This document shows, one piece after another, positions 43,274 through 53,333 of a DNA stretch of 64,000 nucleotides. Position numbers and translations under genes: made by a program. Each line of letters opens with the position of its first letter. The first letter of the stretch is position 1. The DNA lies in NCBI RefSeq assembly GCF_001424195.1, contig NZ_LMOO01000005.1, positions 423,646 through 487,645 on the forward strand. The letters are read 5' to 3'. Source of the DNA: Cellulomonas sp. Leaf334 (GTDB lineage: Bacteria; Actinomycetota; Actinomycetes; Actinomycetales; Cellulomonadaceae). The notes beneath the pieces are model-generated. The model was not told the origin of the DNA and searched no databases. It saw only the letters and a program-made list of their open reading frames with translations.

Positions 43274-44329
43274 ATGACCCAGCTCCAGGCCGGCTCGTTC
43301 CGCGGGTCGGACGTCGACGGGCTCGACCGGGTCGTGAACAAGATGACCGACGCGGCCGAGTTCGCGGACGACGTCGTGATGGCGCTCAAGGCCCTCGCGA
43401 CCGCCCTGGACTGCATGTCCTGGACCGGCTGGGCGGCGGCGTTCGCCCGGTACCTGCGGGCCGTCGTCATCCCGTGGGTGAAGACGGTCGCGCAGTACCT
43501 GCGGGGCTTCGCCAAGGTGCTGGCGCTGATCTCGCAGACGCAGAAGGACACCAGCTCGGACCACCCGACGGTGCACATCCCGGCGTCCGCGTTCCAGCCC
43601 GTCACGCTGCCTGCGACGTCGACGGTCAACGCCCCGGTGCTGGCCGCGCCGGAGACCGGTGTGGCGGCGTCGGCGCAGGGTGGCGGTGCCGGCGGTGCGG
43701 GAGCGCAGGTCGTCGTCCCCGTGTCCATCGGGTCCGTCACCGTGCACGTCCACGGCGCCGCCGGGGGCGGGGCGGACGCAGCCGCGCCGACGACGCCGGT
43801 CGTCCGGACCGAGACAGCCGGTGGTGCCACAGGGGACGGCAGCGTCGGGGTCGCGGCCGGGCACGTCGCGGGCCCGGCCCCGGACCAGCGCTCCGCCGGC
43901 GCGATCGGCGGCGGTGCGGAGATCGCGAGCCCCGTCAGCGGTGGGACGGGCGGCGGCACAGGTGGAGGGTCGGGCAGCGGGTCGGGTGGCGGTCCCGTCG
44001 CCCCGGCCGCCCCCGCCATCGGCACGCCCGGCCCGACCCCGTCACCGGTCGACGCCGGTGCGGTCCCCGGCGACCCGCCCGTCTCGACGATCCCCGTCGG
44101 CCTCGGTGCCGCGCTCGGCGACGGACCGGGTGCGATCGCCATCCCCGCGCTGGAGGAGGGCACCGGTGGCGGTGGCGCGCCGGTCGCGCTCGCGGCGGCC
44201 CCGCTCGGCCTCGCCGCGCTCGGTGCCGCCGCGCTCGGTGCGCTGCGTCGCCGCGGGGACGACGAGACCGACGGGGCCGGCACACAGGTCGCGACGGACG
44301 TCACCATCGACGGGCGGTCGGCCCTGTGA
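43274..44329 (+). CDS. WXG100-domain protein with Gly/Ala-rich region and C-terminal hydrophobic helix
   Basis: The 351-residue protein has an N-terminal helical hairpin of about 95 residues with the turn MSWTGWAAAF (W-T-G), matching WXG100-type domains. It is followed by a long low-complexity Gly/Ala/Pro/Thr region (about 110-295), a hydrophobic helix (about 302-322: VALAAAPLGLAALGAAAL) and a basic RRR anchor. This suggests an exported protein that stays attached at the membrane or wall. AGGAGG precedes the ATG. It overlaps the next gene (GTGA). Confidence 0.75.
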   Translation: MTQLQAGSFRGSDVDGLDRVVNKMTDAAEFADDVVMALKALATALDCMSWTGWAAAFARYLRAVVIPWVKTVAQYLRGFAKVLALISQTQKDTSSDHPTVHIPASAFQPVTLPATSTVNAPVLAAPETGVAASAQGGGAGGAGAQVVVPVSIGSVTVHVHGAAGGGADAAAPTTPVVRTETAGGATGDGSVGVAAGHVAGPAPDQRSAGAIGGGAEIASPVSGGTGGGTGGGSGSGSGGGPVAPAAPAIGTPGPTPSPVDAGAVPGDPPVSTIPVGLGAALGDGPGAIAIPALEEGTGGGGAPVALAAAPLGLAALGAAALGALRRRGDDETDGAGTQVATDVTIDGRSAL

Positions 44330-44805
44330 GCGTCGTCCAGCACCCCGGGCCGCTCCTGCCGGGTGGGCCGAGCCTCCGCCTCGACGTGCCGGACGGCTGG
44401 CACGTGGCTCCCGCGCCGCGGGCGATCGCGGTCGCCCGTCCCGCGAGCGACCTGCCGGGCTTCGTGCCGAACCTGACCGTCACGGCGGACCTCGTGCCGG
44501 CCGGGACGACGGCGGTGCAGGTCCTCGACGCGATGCTCGCGCAGTACCCGGGGACGCGGGGCACGGCCGGCGGCACCCCGTCGAGCGCCCTGCTGACCCG
44601 CGACCACGACAGCGGCACGGTCCGCCAGCGGGTCGACGTGCTCGTCGACCCCACCCCGCTGCCCGGCGGGCACCAGCACGCCGTGACCGTCGTGTCGAGC
44701 TGGTCCGACTCCACCCCCACCGACCTGCGCGACTCGCTCGCCGACGCGCACACCTCCGTCCGGCTCGGCTCCCGCCGACCCGGTCCCGGCCTGACGGCCA
44801 CCTGA
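44326..44805 (+). CDS. Small soluble protein, LpqN/PsbP-like fold possible (159 residues)
   Basis: No signal peptide or membrane helix. The layout of SLRLDVPDGWHVAPAPRAIAVA followed by alternating strands and one helix (VQVLDAMLAQYP) resembles LpqN/LpqT-type domains found next to mycobacterial secretion loci, although sequence identity cannot be judged here. It starts at a GTG overlapping the previous stop, so it is coupled to the WXG protein. It may be a chaperone or regulator. Confidence 0.6.
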   Translation: MSVVQHPGPLLPGGPSLRLDVPDGWHVAPAPRAIAVARPASDLPGFVPNLTVTADLVPAGTTAVQVLDAMLAQYPGTRGTAGGTPSSALLTRDHDSGTVRQRVDVLVDPTPLPGGHQHAVTVVSSWSDSTPTDLRDSLADAHTSVRLGSRRPGPGLTAT

Positions 44806-44847
44806 CCTGCACGGGTACCTGCCCGAGCACGACCCAAGGAGAGACAG

Positions 44848-45114
44848 ATGAGCAACGTCCTCGGCATGGACATCACCGCCGCCCGTGACCTCGTTCGGAT
44901 CATGAACGTCGACGCGGACTCGATCACGCAGATCACGAGCCGCCTCACGCAGCAGCTGCAGTCGACGCCGTGGTACGGCCCGGACGCGCAGCGGTTCACC
45001 TCCGACTGGAGCGGCCAGTACGTCCCGGCCCTGCAGCGCGTCGTCGAGGCGCTCCAGGCGAACGCCGCCGCGCTCGCGCAGCAGGCGGACGACCAGGAGA
45101 CGGCGTCCTCCTGA
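44848..45114 (+). CDS. WXG100-family protein (88 residues)
   Basis: A canonical WXG100 hairpin. Helix one covers about residues 8-38, the turn is TPWYGPDAQRF (W-Y-G), and helix two reaches about 80. Such proteins are substrates and partners of the EccC/EssC ATPase. AAGGAGAGA precedes the ATG. A terminator follows, so it is the last gene of its unit, directly before the ATPase gene. Confidence 0.9.
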   Translation: MSNVLGMDITAARDLVRIMNVDADSITQITSRLTQQLQSTPWYGPDAQRFTSDWSGQYVPALQRVVEALQANAAALAQQADDQETASS

Positions 45115-45123
45115 TCCACCCCG

Positions 45124-45154
45124 GGTGGTCCGCGCCGGCAGGGCGCGGACCACC
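45124..45154 (+). terminator. Hairpin terminator before the EccC-like gene, next to a new -10
   Basis: GGTGGTCCGCGCC (45124-45136) pairs perfectly over 13 bases with 45142-45154. TAGCCT at 45159-45164 follows and is the likely -10 for the ATPase gene, whose ATG comes 15 bases later. The small-protein unit and the machinery unit are thus transcribed separately. Confidence 0.82.
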
Positions 45155-45179
45155 TCTCTAGCCTGCGGAGCGATCGACC

Positions 45180-48100
45180 ATGTGGCGTCTCACCCTCCAA
45201 CCGACTCGCGAGAGCGGGCTGCGGCCCGTCGACGTCGAGGTCGTCGCCCGCCCCGACGCCCGCGTCGCCGACCTGGCCCGGGCGCTCGCCGCGCTCCTCG
45301 GCGCCGGTACGGGCGCCCTGCTCGCACCGACGACCGACGGAACCCCGTGGCCGGCCACGCTGCCGCTCGCGCAGGCGCCGCTGAGCACCGGCGCCGTCGT
45401 GCCGGTCGCGACGGTCCCCGCGTCCTGGCTCGACCGTCCGGGTGGCCGACAGCCGGTTCGCGCCCGCGTGCGGGTCGTCGCCGGGCCGGACGCCGGACAG
45501 GAGCTCGACATCGAGTCGGACGCGTTCACCGTGGGCCGCGGGTCGGCCGCGACCGTCCGGCTGACCGATCAGCTGGTCTCCCGCGTCCACGCCCGCGTCC
45601 TGCTCTCGGGGGGTGTCGTGGTGAGCGACGAGGGTTCCGCGCACGGCACCCGGGTCGCCGGCCGGCACGTGCTGCGGGCGGTCTCGGTCGGCTGGGGCGA
45701 GCGCGTCGAGGTGGGTCGGACGACGTTCGAGGTCCACCGGGGAGACGCCACGCCGCTGCCCGCCGACGCGGGCGTGCTGCGGCCGCCGCGGTTCGGCGCC
45801 CGGCTGGATCCCGCGGCGCTGGAGGTGCCCGCACCGCCGACGGCACCGCGTCCCACGCCGATGCCGTGGCCGATGATGCTCATGCCGGTCGTGCTCGGCG
45901 GCGCGATGTTCGCGACGAGCCGCAGCCCGTTCTCGCTGGTGTTCATGCTGGGCTTCCCGATGATGATGGCCGTGCAGCACGTCGTGTCCCGCAAGCAGCA
46001 GCGCGCGGAGCACGAGGCGCAGCTCCAGGCCTGGCGCCACGACCTCGACGACGTGACCGGCCGCCTCGACGCGGCGGCGGACGTGCAGCGCCGACGGGCC
46101 GACGAGGACGAGCCCGACCTGGTGACGGTCCGCGAGCGCGTCGCCGGCCGCCACCCCGGCACGTGGGCGCGGCGTCTCGACGACCCCGACTTCCTGCACG
46201 TGCGCGTCGGTCGAGGTCCCCGCCCGGCGCTCGTCACCGGATCCGTGGCACGCGGCGGCGACCGCGTGCAGCGCGACCTGGCGTCCCAGGAGCTCGACGC
46301 GCGCTCCGTGCTGGCCCACCAGCCCGTCCCGCTCGTGCTCGGCGGCCACCGGGTCGCCGCGGTGACGTGCGCGGACCGCGACCGTGCCGACGCCGTCGTG
46401 CGGGCCCTGCTCGTGCGCCTCGCCGCCGCGCACTCACCGACCGACGTCACCGTCGCGGCCGTCCTCGGGGCCGACACCGCGCACGTGGAGACGTGGCTGC
46501 GCTGGCTGCCGCACACCGCGCACCGCGTGGCGGGTCTCCCGCCGGTCGCCGTGGGTGCGACCGACGGGGGCGCGCTGCTCGACGCCCTCGTGGCGCCCGA
46601 CGGGGCGCGCGGCCACGTCGTGTGCCTCGTCGACGAGACCGCGGGCGTCCCGCGGCGTGCCGTCGAGGCCGTCGCCGCGGTCGCCGGCGAGCGGAGCGTG
46701 CACCTGCTGTGGGTCGGTCGCGACGCCGACCGCGTGCCGGCTGCGACCGACGTCCTGCTCGACCTCGACGCGGGGCTCGTGCGCCGTCGTGACCGGGGCG
46801 GCGACGACGAGGTCGTCCAGGCGGACGAGCTGGACCTCGCCGCCGCCTGGCAGACCGCGCGCACGCTGACCGCGTTCCGGGACGAGGCGGCCGTCGTGCC
46901 GCCCGACTCGGCGCTGCCCGACGCGGTGCGGCTGCCCGACCTCGGCTCCGACCTGCACGACCCCGACGACGTGTCCGCGGTCGTCGGCCGGTGGGCCTCG
47001 TCGACCGGGCTGCGGGCCCAGCTCGGCGCGGGCGCCGACGGCGTCGTCACCGTGGACCTGCGCGAGGACGGCCCGCACGGCCTCGTCGCGGGGACCACCG
47101 GCTCCGGCAAGTCCGAGCTGCTGCAGACGCTGCTGTGCTCGCTCGCCGCGAACAACCCGCCGTCGCGCATCACGTTCCTGCTGGTCGACTACAAGGGTGG
47201 TGCGGCGTTCCGGGAGTGCGCCGACCTGCCGCACACGGTCGGCTACATCACCGACCTGACGCCCGCGCTCGTGGCACGGGCCCTGGTGTCGCTGCGGGCC
47301 GAGCTGACCTGGCGCGAGCACCTGCTGGCCGAGCACGGCGCCAAGGACCTCGTCGCCCTGGAGAAGCTGCGCCCCGACGTCGCCCCGCCGAGCATGCTCA
47401 TCTGCGTCGACGAGTTCGCGGCGCTGCTCGCCGAGGTGCCGGAGTTCGTCGACGGCGTCGTCGACGTGGCCCAGCGGGGGCGGTCGCTCGGCATGCACCT
47501 CCTGCTCGCCACCCAGCGGCCGTCCGGCGTCGTCACGCCGCAGATCAAGGCGAACACCGACCTCCGGATCGCGCTGCGGATGGCCTCCACGGACGACTCG
47601 ACCGACGTCGTCGAGTCGCCCGACGCGGCGCACCTCTCGCGCCGCACCCCGGGCCGCGCCTGGCTGCGCCGCACCGGGCACGGCACCCGCGAGCTCGTGC
47701 AGGTCGCGTGGGTCGGGGCGCACGAGCCGGTGGACGACGAGTCCGCCGCCGTGCAGGTCCGGGCGTTCTCGGCGCGCGCCGACGCCACGGCCACGGGCGG
47801 GACGGGGCGCGTCAACGAGCGGTCCGACCTGGAACGTCTGGTGCTCACCGTCGGCGAGGCGTTCGCACGGTCCGGCCATGTCGCGCCCAAGCGCCCCTGG
47901 CTGCCCGCGCTCCCGGACGAGGTCGTGCTCGCCGGGGGTGCGCTCGGCGCCCTGCTGCTCGGCGCGGACGCGGGCGACGAGGCGGCGGTGCCCGGCGTGA
48001 CCGAGGACGTGCACACGTGCGTCCCGGCCCCGGGCACGCTCGCGATCGGCATCGCCGACCTGCCGGGGGAGCAGGCGCAGCATCCTCTGCTCGTCGACTA

Positions 48101-49550
48101 CGCGCGCGCCGGGCACCTGCTCGTGCACGGGGCGTCGGGCAGCGGCAAGACCGAGCTCCTGCGGACCGTCGCCGTCGCCGCGACCCTCGCGCACGACCAC
48201 GCGCCCGCGCTCGTCTACGGGATCGACGCCGCGGGTGGCGGCCTGACGGCGGTCGAGGTGCTGCCGTCCGTCGGCTCGGTCGTGGTCGAGCAGCAGCCCG
48301 AACGCGTCACGCGCCTGCTGCGGATGCTGCACCGCACCCTCACCGAGCGGAACGCGCTGCTGGTGCGCCACGGTGCCGCCGACGTCGAGGCGCTCGCGGC
48401 CGCGGGCGTCGTCCTGCCCCGGGTGCACGTGCTGGTGGACAACCTGCCGCAGCTCGTCGAGCACCTCGAAGGCGGCGGACCCCTGCGACGCGGGCACGTC
48501 GACCACCTCCTCGCGGTGCTCCAGGACGGCCGCCGCTGCGGCGTCCACGTCACCGCGACCACCCCGCGCCGGACCGGGCTGCCGTCGGCGCTCGGGGCCG
48601 CGTTCGGCCAGCGGCTGGTGCTGCGCATGGCGACCGTCGACGACTACCAGGTGCTCGGCGTGCCGCAGTCCGTGCTCGACGACCGCACCGTGGCGGGCCG
48701 CGGCCTGCTCGGGCGGACCGAGGTGCAGGTCGCGACGGTCGGCGGTGCCGGGACGCCGCGGCACGCTGCGCTGCTGCGCGCGGTCGCCGCACGCGAGGCG
48801 CAGCGGTACGCGACGCAGCCGCCGGTGGCCGTGCCCGCGATGCCGACGCGGGTGCCCGTCCACCTCGTCCCGGCGCCGGAGCGCGACGACGTGTGCGTGG
48901 GCGTCGACGGCGACCTCGCGACGGGTGTGGTGCTCCCGCTGCTGCCGGCCCCGCTGCTCGTCCTCGGTCGGGGTGGGACGGGGCGGACGTCGTTCCTGCT
49001 GGGCCTCGCCGAGCTGGTCGGCCGCGCGGCGGACCGGCCCGGCACCGTGCACCTGGTCGGGCCGCGCGCGTCGGCGGCCGCCGGTGTGGACGTCGTCGCG
49101 AGCGACCCGGCCGCGGTGACGGCGCTGCTCGACGGGCTGCTGGACGGACCGGTGCCGACGGACGGCGGATGGCGTGTCCTGCTCGTCGACGACGCGCACG
49201 AGTGGGAACGGGGCTGGGAGCGCGGAGGGGACGACCGCCGGCTCGTCGAGCTGCTCGCGCGGGTCGTCGAGAGCGCGGCGACGCTCCGGCTCGCCGTCGT
49301 GGTCGCCGCCGACTCCGACGAGGCCCGGGCCCGGCAGCACGTCGCCGGACCCGTCGCGGCCGCACGTCGGGCACGGCGGGCCGTCCTGCTCTCGCCCGAG
49401 CTCGCGGACGGGTCGCTCGTCGGGGCGTCGGTCCCCATGCACACGCACGAACCCTCCTCGGGCGTGGGTCGCGGTCTCCTGGTCAGTGCCGGATCTGTCC
49501 GAGTTGTCCAGGTACTATCGCCCGCAGTCGACCGGGAGGTAGTCCGTTGA
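45180..49550 (+). CDS. eccC: FHA-FtsK/SpoIIIE type VII secretion ATPase, EccC/EssC-like
   Basis: The 1456-residue protein has, in order: a ubiquitin-like or degenerate FHA region (1-85), an FHA domain (about 95-190: FTVGRGSAATVRL, VSRVHARVLL, DEGSAHGTRV), two membrane helices (about 221-265) and three FtsK-like ATPase domains. Walker A motifs are GTTGSGKSELL (about 637), HGASGSGKTELL (about 983) and the weaker GRGGTGRTSFL (about 1260); Walker B is ICVDEFAALL (about 740). Fused FHA and ATPase recall firmicute EssC more than mycobacterial EccCa/Cb. It should drive export of the WXG100 proteins. The stop overlaps the next start (TTGA). Confidence 0.95.
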   Translation: MWRLTLQPTRESGLRPVDVEVVARPDARVADLARALAALLGAGTGALLAPTTDGTPWPATLPLAQAPLSTGAVVPVATVPASWLDRPGGRQPVRARVRVVAGPDAGQELDIESDAFTVGRGSAATVRLTDQLVSRVHARVLLSGGVVVSDEGSAHGTRVAGRHVLRAVSVGWGERVEVGRTTFEVHRGDATPLPADAGVLRPPRFGARLDPAALEVPAPPTAPRPTPMPWPMMLMPVVLGGAMFATSRSPFSLVFMLGFPMMMAVQHVVSRKQQRAEHEAQLQAWRHDLDDVTGRLDAAADVQRRRADEDEPDLVTVRERVAGRHPGTWARRLDDPDFLHVRVGRGPRPALVTGSVARGGDRVQRDLASQELDARSVLAHQPVPLVLGGHRVAAVTCADRDRADAVVRALLVRLAAAHSPTDVTVAAVLGADTAHVETWLRWLPHTAHRVAGLPPVAVGATDGGALLDALVAPDGARGHVVCLVDETAGVPRRAVEAVAAVAGERSVHLLWVGRDADRVPAATDVLLDLDAGLVRRRDRGGDDEVVQADELDLAAAWQTARTLTAFRDEAAVVPPDSALPDAVRLPDLGSDLHDPDDVSAVVGRWASSTGLRAQLGAGADGVVTVDLREDGPHGLVAGTTGSGKSELLQTLLCSLAANNPPSRITFLLVDYKGGAAFRECADLPHTVGYITDLTPALVARALVSLRAELTWREHLLAEHGAKDLVALEKLRPDVAPPSMLICVDEFAALLAEVPEFVDGVVDVAQRGRSLGMHLLLATQRPSGVVTPQIKANTDLRIALRMASTDDSTDVVESPDAAHLSRRTPGRAWLRRTGHGTRELVQVAWVGAHEPVDDESAAVQVRAFSARADATATGGTGRVNERSDLERLVLTVGEAFARSGHVAPKRPWLPALPDEVVLAGGALGALLLGADAGDEAAVPGVTEDVHTCVPAPGTLAIGIADLPGEQAQHPLLVDYARAGHLLVHGASGSGKTELLRTVAVAATLAHDHAPALVYGIDAAGGGLTAVEVLPSVGSVVVEQQPERVTRLLRMLHRTLTERNALLVRHGAADVEALAAAGVVLPRVHVLVDNLPQLVEHLEGGGPLRRGHVDHLLAVLQDGRRCGVHVTATTPRRTGLPSALGAAFGQRLVLRMATVDDYQVLGVPQSVLDDRTVAGRGLLGRTEVQVATVGGAGTPRHAALLRAVAAREAQRYATQPPVAVPAMPTRVPVHLVPAPERDDVCVGVDGDLATGVVLPLLPAPLLVLGRGGTGRTSFLLGLAELVGRAADRPGTVHLVGPRASAAAGVDVVASDPAAVTALLDGLLDGPVPTDGGWRVLLVDDAHEWERGWERGGDDRRLVELLARVVESAATLRLAVVVAADSDEARARQHVAGPVAAARRARRAVLLSPELADGSLVGASVPMHTHEPSSGVGRGLLVSAGSVRVVQVLSPAVDREVVR

Positions 49551-52366
49551 ACCGCTCGGCCGCAGGACCGCGCTCGCTCGTGCGCCGGCTCGCCCGGGGC
49601 GACCTGGGCTACACCGAGGCCGGGGTCGCCGTGCTCGGCGCGGCCCTCGTGTTCGGCGCCGCGCTCGGCTCCGGGGCCGCGAGCTCCGTCGTGACGATGT
49701 CCGACGGCGTGACGTGGCTGACCGACGAGCAGACCGGGCAGCTGGTCCAGGTGAACCCCGGCACCGGCCGGGCGGAGCGACGGCTCACGGTCGCCGGACC
49801 GGGCGCCGAGCTCGAGGTCAGCCAGCAGGACGGCCACCTCGTCGTCGGCGACGCACGCACCGGCACGATCACGAGCATCGACCTCTCGACCCTCCTGACG
49901 GGCGGGCAGCGACACTCCGACGAGCCCATGCGGGTCCTCGTCGGCGGCGGCCAGGCGTACCTGGTCACCCCGTCGACGGGCGTCGTGCGGGCGGTCGACC
50001 CGTTGACGCTGCGCGACCTCGGCGCGCCGTACCGGGTCGGCGCCGAGCTCGTCGACGTCGTCGTGGACCGCGGCGGCACGGTGTGGGCCGTCACGGCCAC
50101 CGGCCGGCTCCTCTCGCTGACCTGGGTCCCCGACGACCGCGCCTTCGACACGGACGAGACCGCCGTCCGCGGCGGCGGCCCGGGCACCCGGCTGCTGCCG
50201 CACGACCAGGGCGTCACGGTGTTCGCCCCCGACAGCGGGTCGGTGCTCCAGGTCGGTGGCGGCCGGGACCTCTCTGTCGCGGTGCCGCACCTCGAGGGGC
50301 AGGTCCTGCCGGCCGCCGGGTCGCCGACGAACCTGGCCCCCGCGGGGCTGCCCGACCGCTCGACGGTCGTCCTGCTCACCGGCGACGAGGTCCGCGAGGT
50401 CGGCGTCGGCGCGCTGGGCTGCGACCGCCCCGGCCGGCCGGCCGTCTTCGGCGGCCTCGTCTACGTGCCGTGCGAGGGTGCCGGCCGCGTCGTCGTCCTG
50501 CGGCCCGACGGCAGCCGGGCGCGCGCGGACGTCGTGGTGCCCGGCGGTCGGAACCCGCGGCTCCTCGTCGACGACGGGCGTCTCGTCGTGCACACCGAGG
50601 ACGGCGGGCGCGCCGTGATGGTCGAGACGGACGGCACGACGCGCGTGATCGACACCGGTCGCGGCAACGTGGCCGTCCAGGACCCGAACGACCGCTCGTC
50701 GGCTTCCGCGGGAGCCACGGGTCCGTCGCGCGGCCAGCGGTCCGGGGCCGACCGCGACCCGGGCGGCGAGGGCGCCGTGCCTGCCCAGGGCGAGCTCCCC
50801 GAGGAGACCGTCCCGGATCCCGACCTGCCGCTCCCGGACGTCACCGGTGCCCCGGGCGAGCGAGCGACCGCGACCGCTGCCGCGACCGCGACCGCCGGAC
50901 CCGGCGAGGACGGCACGCCCGGCCCGACGCCCTCCGCGCCGACCGTCGGGCGCCCGACCGACGTGACGGCGGAACGCGTGACGAGCCTGCGGGCCACGAT
51001 CCACGTGCAGGTCAGCTGGAGCATCGGGTCCCCTCGGCCGGACCGGCACGTCGTGCGTGACTTCGAGGGCGACGTGGTCGCCGAGGTCGCCGGCGACGCG
51101 ACGACCGCGCTGGTCACCACCGTCACGTGCGGTGTGGCACAGGCGTTCACGGTCGACGCCGTGACCGACGACGGAGGGTCCGCCTCCGCCCGGTCGCCGG
51201 AGATCGAGGCGGCCTCGCTGGCGTGCTACGTCGGACCGCAGCAGCCGACCCCGCCGACGGACGTGGCCGCGACCGCGCACCCCGACGGGTCGGTGACCGT
51301 CACGTGGACCGACAACGGCAGCGTCGCAGACTCGTTCCTGGTCGGGCCGGTGGACGGCGCGACGACGACGGTGCCGGGCGACGCGCGCTCCGTCGTGCTC
51401 CGGGCGCTGCAACCCGCGGTGGGTGTCCAGTTCGTCGTCCAGGCGGTCCGCGGCACCGTCACGACGACGTCGCAGCCGTCGGCGCCGGTGACCGTCCCCG
51501 GACCGCCGGGTGCCATCGGCGGGCCCGTCCTGGCCGAGGTCGTCGCACGTGCCGGCGACCTGCTGACCGTGCACCTGAACTGGGACGCGGCGCGCGACAA
51601 CGGCTCGCCGATCACCGGCCACGTCGTGGCGTGGTCGGTCGGTGGCAACGCCGACTCGACGATCGCCGCCGGGCCGGACGTGACTTTCGACGTGCTGTGC
51701 TCCGGGCCGCTGTGCACCGATGGCGGGCAGTTCGAGGTAAACGTGACACCGCGCAACCAGCTGGGCGACGGCCCGACGGCAAGCGTGTGGGTGACAGTGC
51801 CCCGTCCCGCGCCGGTGCTGCCGCGGGACGGCGACCCGGTCGTCGTGGGCATCGAGGCCGAGACCCCCGGGCAGTACGAGCCCGCCGTGGAGATGACTGC
51901 GCACCTCGACCCCCCGGCGGCCTGGGCCGCGAACGCCGGCGAGTGCATGGTCGTCGTCGAACGGTCCACCGGTGGGCAGACTGCGGGGTCGATCGGTTGC
52001 GGTGCCAGCTCGCACTCCCTCGGCCTGTTCAGCTCCGGCGGGTCGGTGACGGTGACGGTCTCCGCGTTGGACACCGCCGGCCGCACCATCGCCACGGCAG
52101 CGCCCGCCACCGCGCTGGTACCGCCGCGCAACCAGTGGGTGCTCTGCTTCCGGGACACCGGCATCTGCAACGCGCCCGCCGCCGCGGTCGATGCCGACGT
52201 CGTCGTCGTGCCGATCCCGTGGTCCCCGCAGCTCCCGCCGGGCGACGAGCGGCCCCTGCTGGTGGCCGGCGGGGTCGGTCTCCTGCTCACCGCCGCGGCG
52301 CTGCGTCTCAGCCGCGTGCGCGGCTCCCGGAACCCGTCCCGTCCCGTCGAGGAGAACCACGCATGA
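49547..52366 (+). CDS. Large membrane protein with beta-propeller and fibronectin-III domains
   Basis: About 939 residues from a TTG that overlaps the eccC stop; GGGAGG lies seven bases before it. One membrane helix at about 23-45, then a YVTN/propeller-like region (about 55-380, repeats such as LVQVNPGTGRAERRLTVAGP), a low-complexity linker, and three or four fibronectin type III-like domains (about 475-860; PTDVAATAHPDGSVTVTWTD is typical). A second membrane helix lies near 905-922. The bulk is outside the cell. It may form the envelope-spanning part of the system that EccB/EccD provide elsewhere. It overlaps moxR (ATGA). Confidence 0.85.
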   Translation: MNRSAAGPRSLVRRLARGDLGYTEAGVAVLGAALVFGAALGSGAASSVVTMSDGVTWLTDEQTGQLVQVNPGTGRAERRLTVAGPGAELEVSQQDGHLVVGDARTGTITSIDLSTLLTGGQRHSDEPMRVLVGGGQAYLVTPSTGVVRAVDPLTLRDLGAPYRVGAELVDVVVDRGGTVWAVTATGRLLSLTWVPDDRAFDTDETAVRGGGPGTRLLPHDQGVTVFAPDSGSVLQVGGGRDLSVAVPHLEGQVLPAAGSPTNLAPAGLPDRSTVVLLTGDEVREVGVGALGCDRPGRPAVFGGLVYVPCEGAGRVVVLRPDGSRARADVVVPGGRNPRLLVDDGRLVVHTEDGGRAVMVETDGTTRVIDTGRGNVAVQDPNDRSSASAGATGPSRGQRSGADRDPGGEGAVPAQGELPEETVPDPDLPLPDVTGAPGERATATAAATATAGPGEDGTPGPTPSAPTVGRPTDVTAERVTSLRATIHVQVSWSIGSPRPDRHVVRDFEGDVVAEVAGDATTALVTTVTCGVAQAFTVDAVTDDGGSASARSPEIEAASLACYVGPQQPTPPTDVAATAHPDGSVTVTWTDNGSVADSFLVGPVDGATTTVPGDARSVVLRALQPAVGVQFVVQAVRGTVTTTSQPSAPVTVPGPPGAIGGPVLAEVVARAGDLLTVHLNWDAARDNGSPITGHVVAWSVGGNADSTIAAGPDVTFDVLCSGPLCTDGGQFEVNVTPRNQLGDGPTASVWVTVPRPAPVLPRDGDPVVVGIEAETPGQYEPAVEMTAHLDPPAAWAANAGECMVVVERSTGGQTAGSIGCGASSHSLGLFSSGGSVTVTVSALDTAGRTIATAAPATALVPPRNQWVLCFRDTGICNAPAAAVDADVVVVPIPWSPQLPPGDERPLLVAGGVGLLLTAAALRLSRVRGSRNPSRPVEENHA

Positions 52367-53331
52367 CCGACCTCACCACCACCGTCGCGGAGTTCCGCGT
52401 CCTGCACGACCGCGTGGTCGACGCCGTCGAGCAGGCCGTGCACGGCAAGCGGCCGGTCGTCGAGCTCGTGGTCGCCGCGCTGTTCAGCGGCGGGCACGTG
52501 CTGCTGGAGGACGTGCCGGGCACGGGCAAGACCACCCTGGCCCGTGCCCTCGCGGCGGCGCTCGGCGGCTCGTCGCGGCGCATCCAGTTCACGCCCGACC
52601 TGCTGCCCGCGGACGTGACCGGCACGACGGTGCTCGACCCCGCGCGCGGGTACGTCCGGTTCCGGCCGGGGCCCGTCTTCACGCACGTCCTGCTCGCCGA
52701 CGAGATCAACCGCGCGGCCGCGAAGACCCAGTCCGCGCTGCTGGAGGTCATGGCCGAGCGGACCGTCACGGTCGACGGCACCACCCACCAGGTGCCGCAC
52801 CCGTTCCTCGTCGTCGCGACGCAGAACCCCGTCGACCTCGACGGCACGTACCGGCTCCCCGAGGCCCAGCTCGACCGCTTCCTCGTGCGCGTCGCGCTCG
52901 GCCATCCCGACGCCGAGCACGAGGTCGCCGTCCTGCGGCCGGGGTCGACGGCCGGGGACATCGCCGCGGTGCCCGCCGTGACCGACCCGGAAGAGGTCGC
53001 GAGCGTGATGCTCGGGCTCCAGGCGGTGCACGTCGCCGATCCGCTGCTGCGGTACGTGCGGGCGATCGGCGAGGCGACGAGGCTCGACCACCGCGTCCGG
53101 CTGGGCGCGAGCACACGGGCGCTGCGGGGGCTCGTCAGCGCGGGCCAGGTGCAGGCCGCGGCCCAGGGTCGGCACTACGTGGTGCCCAGCGACGTGCAGC
53201 GGATCGTGCACGCGGTGCTCGAGCACCGGCTGGTGCTGACCCGCGAGGCGATGCTCGACGGCGTGCGTGCCGTGGACGTCGTCGCCGCCGCGGTGGAGGC
53301 CGTCGAGGTGCCGCGCCCGGTCGCGGTCTGA
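52363..53331 (+). CDS. MoxR-family AAA+ ATPase
   Basis: The 322-residue ATPase has Walker A EDVPGTGKTTLARAL near residue 48, Walker B HVLLADEINRAAAKTQSALLE near 108, sensor 1 VVATQNPVDLDGTYRLPEAQ, and the C-terminal helical lid. MoxR proteins act as chaperones for complexes with DUF58/VWA proteins. It is coupled to the fibronectin-III gene by an ATGA overlap and precedes DUF58 by two bases. Confidence 0.95.
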   Translation: MTDLTTTVAEFRVLHDRVVDAVEQAVHGKRPVVELVVAALFSGGHVLLEDVPGTGKTTLARALAAALGGSSRRIQFTPDLLPADVTGTTVLDPARGYVRFRPGPVFTHVLLADEINRAAAKTQSALLEVMAERTVTVDGTTHQVPHPFLVVATQNPVDLDGTYRLPEAQLDRFLVRVALGHPDAEHEVAVLRPGSTAGDIAAVPAVTDPEEVASVMLGLQAVHVADPLLRYVRAIGEATRLDHRVRLGASTRALRGLVSAGQVQAAAQGRHYVVPSDVQRIVHAVLEHRLVLTREAMLDGVRAVDVVAAAVEAVEVPRPVAV

Positions 53332-53333
53332 GC

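Noticed and set aside
46434..49448. A 1004-codon open frame on the minus strand opposite the EccC-like gene
   Set aside because: It is rich in Arg/His/Gln/Gly without domain pattern and lies opposite a clearly conserved ATPase. Long antisense frames are expected at this GC content.
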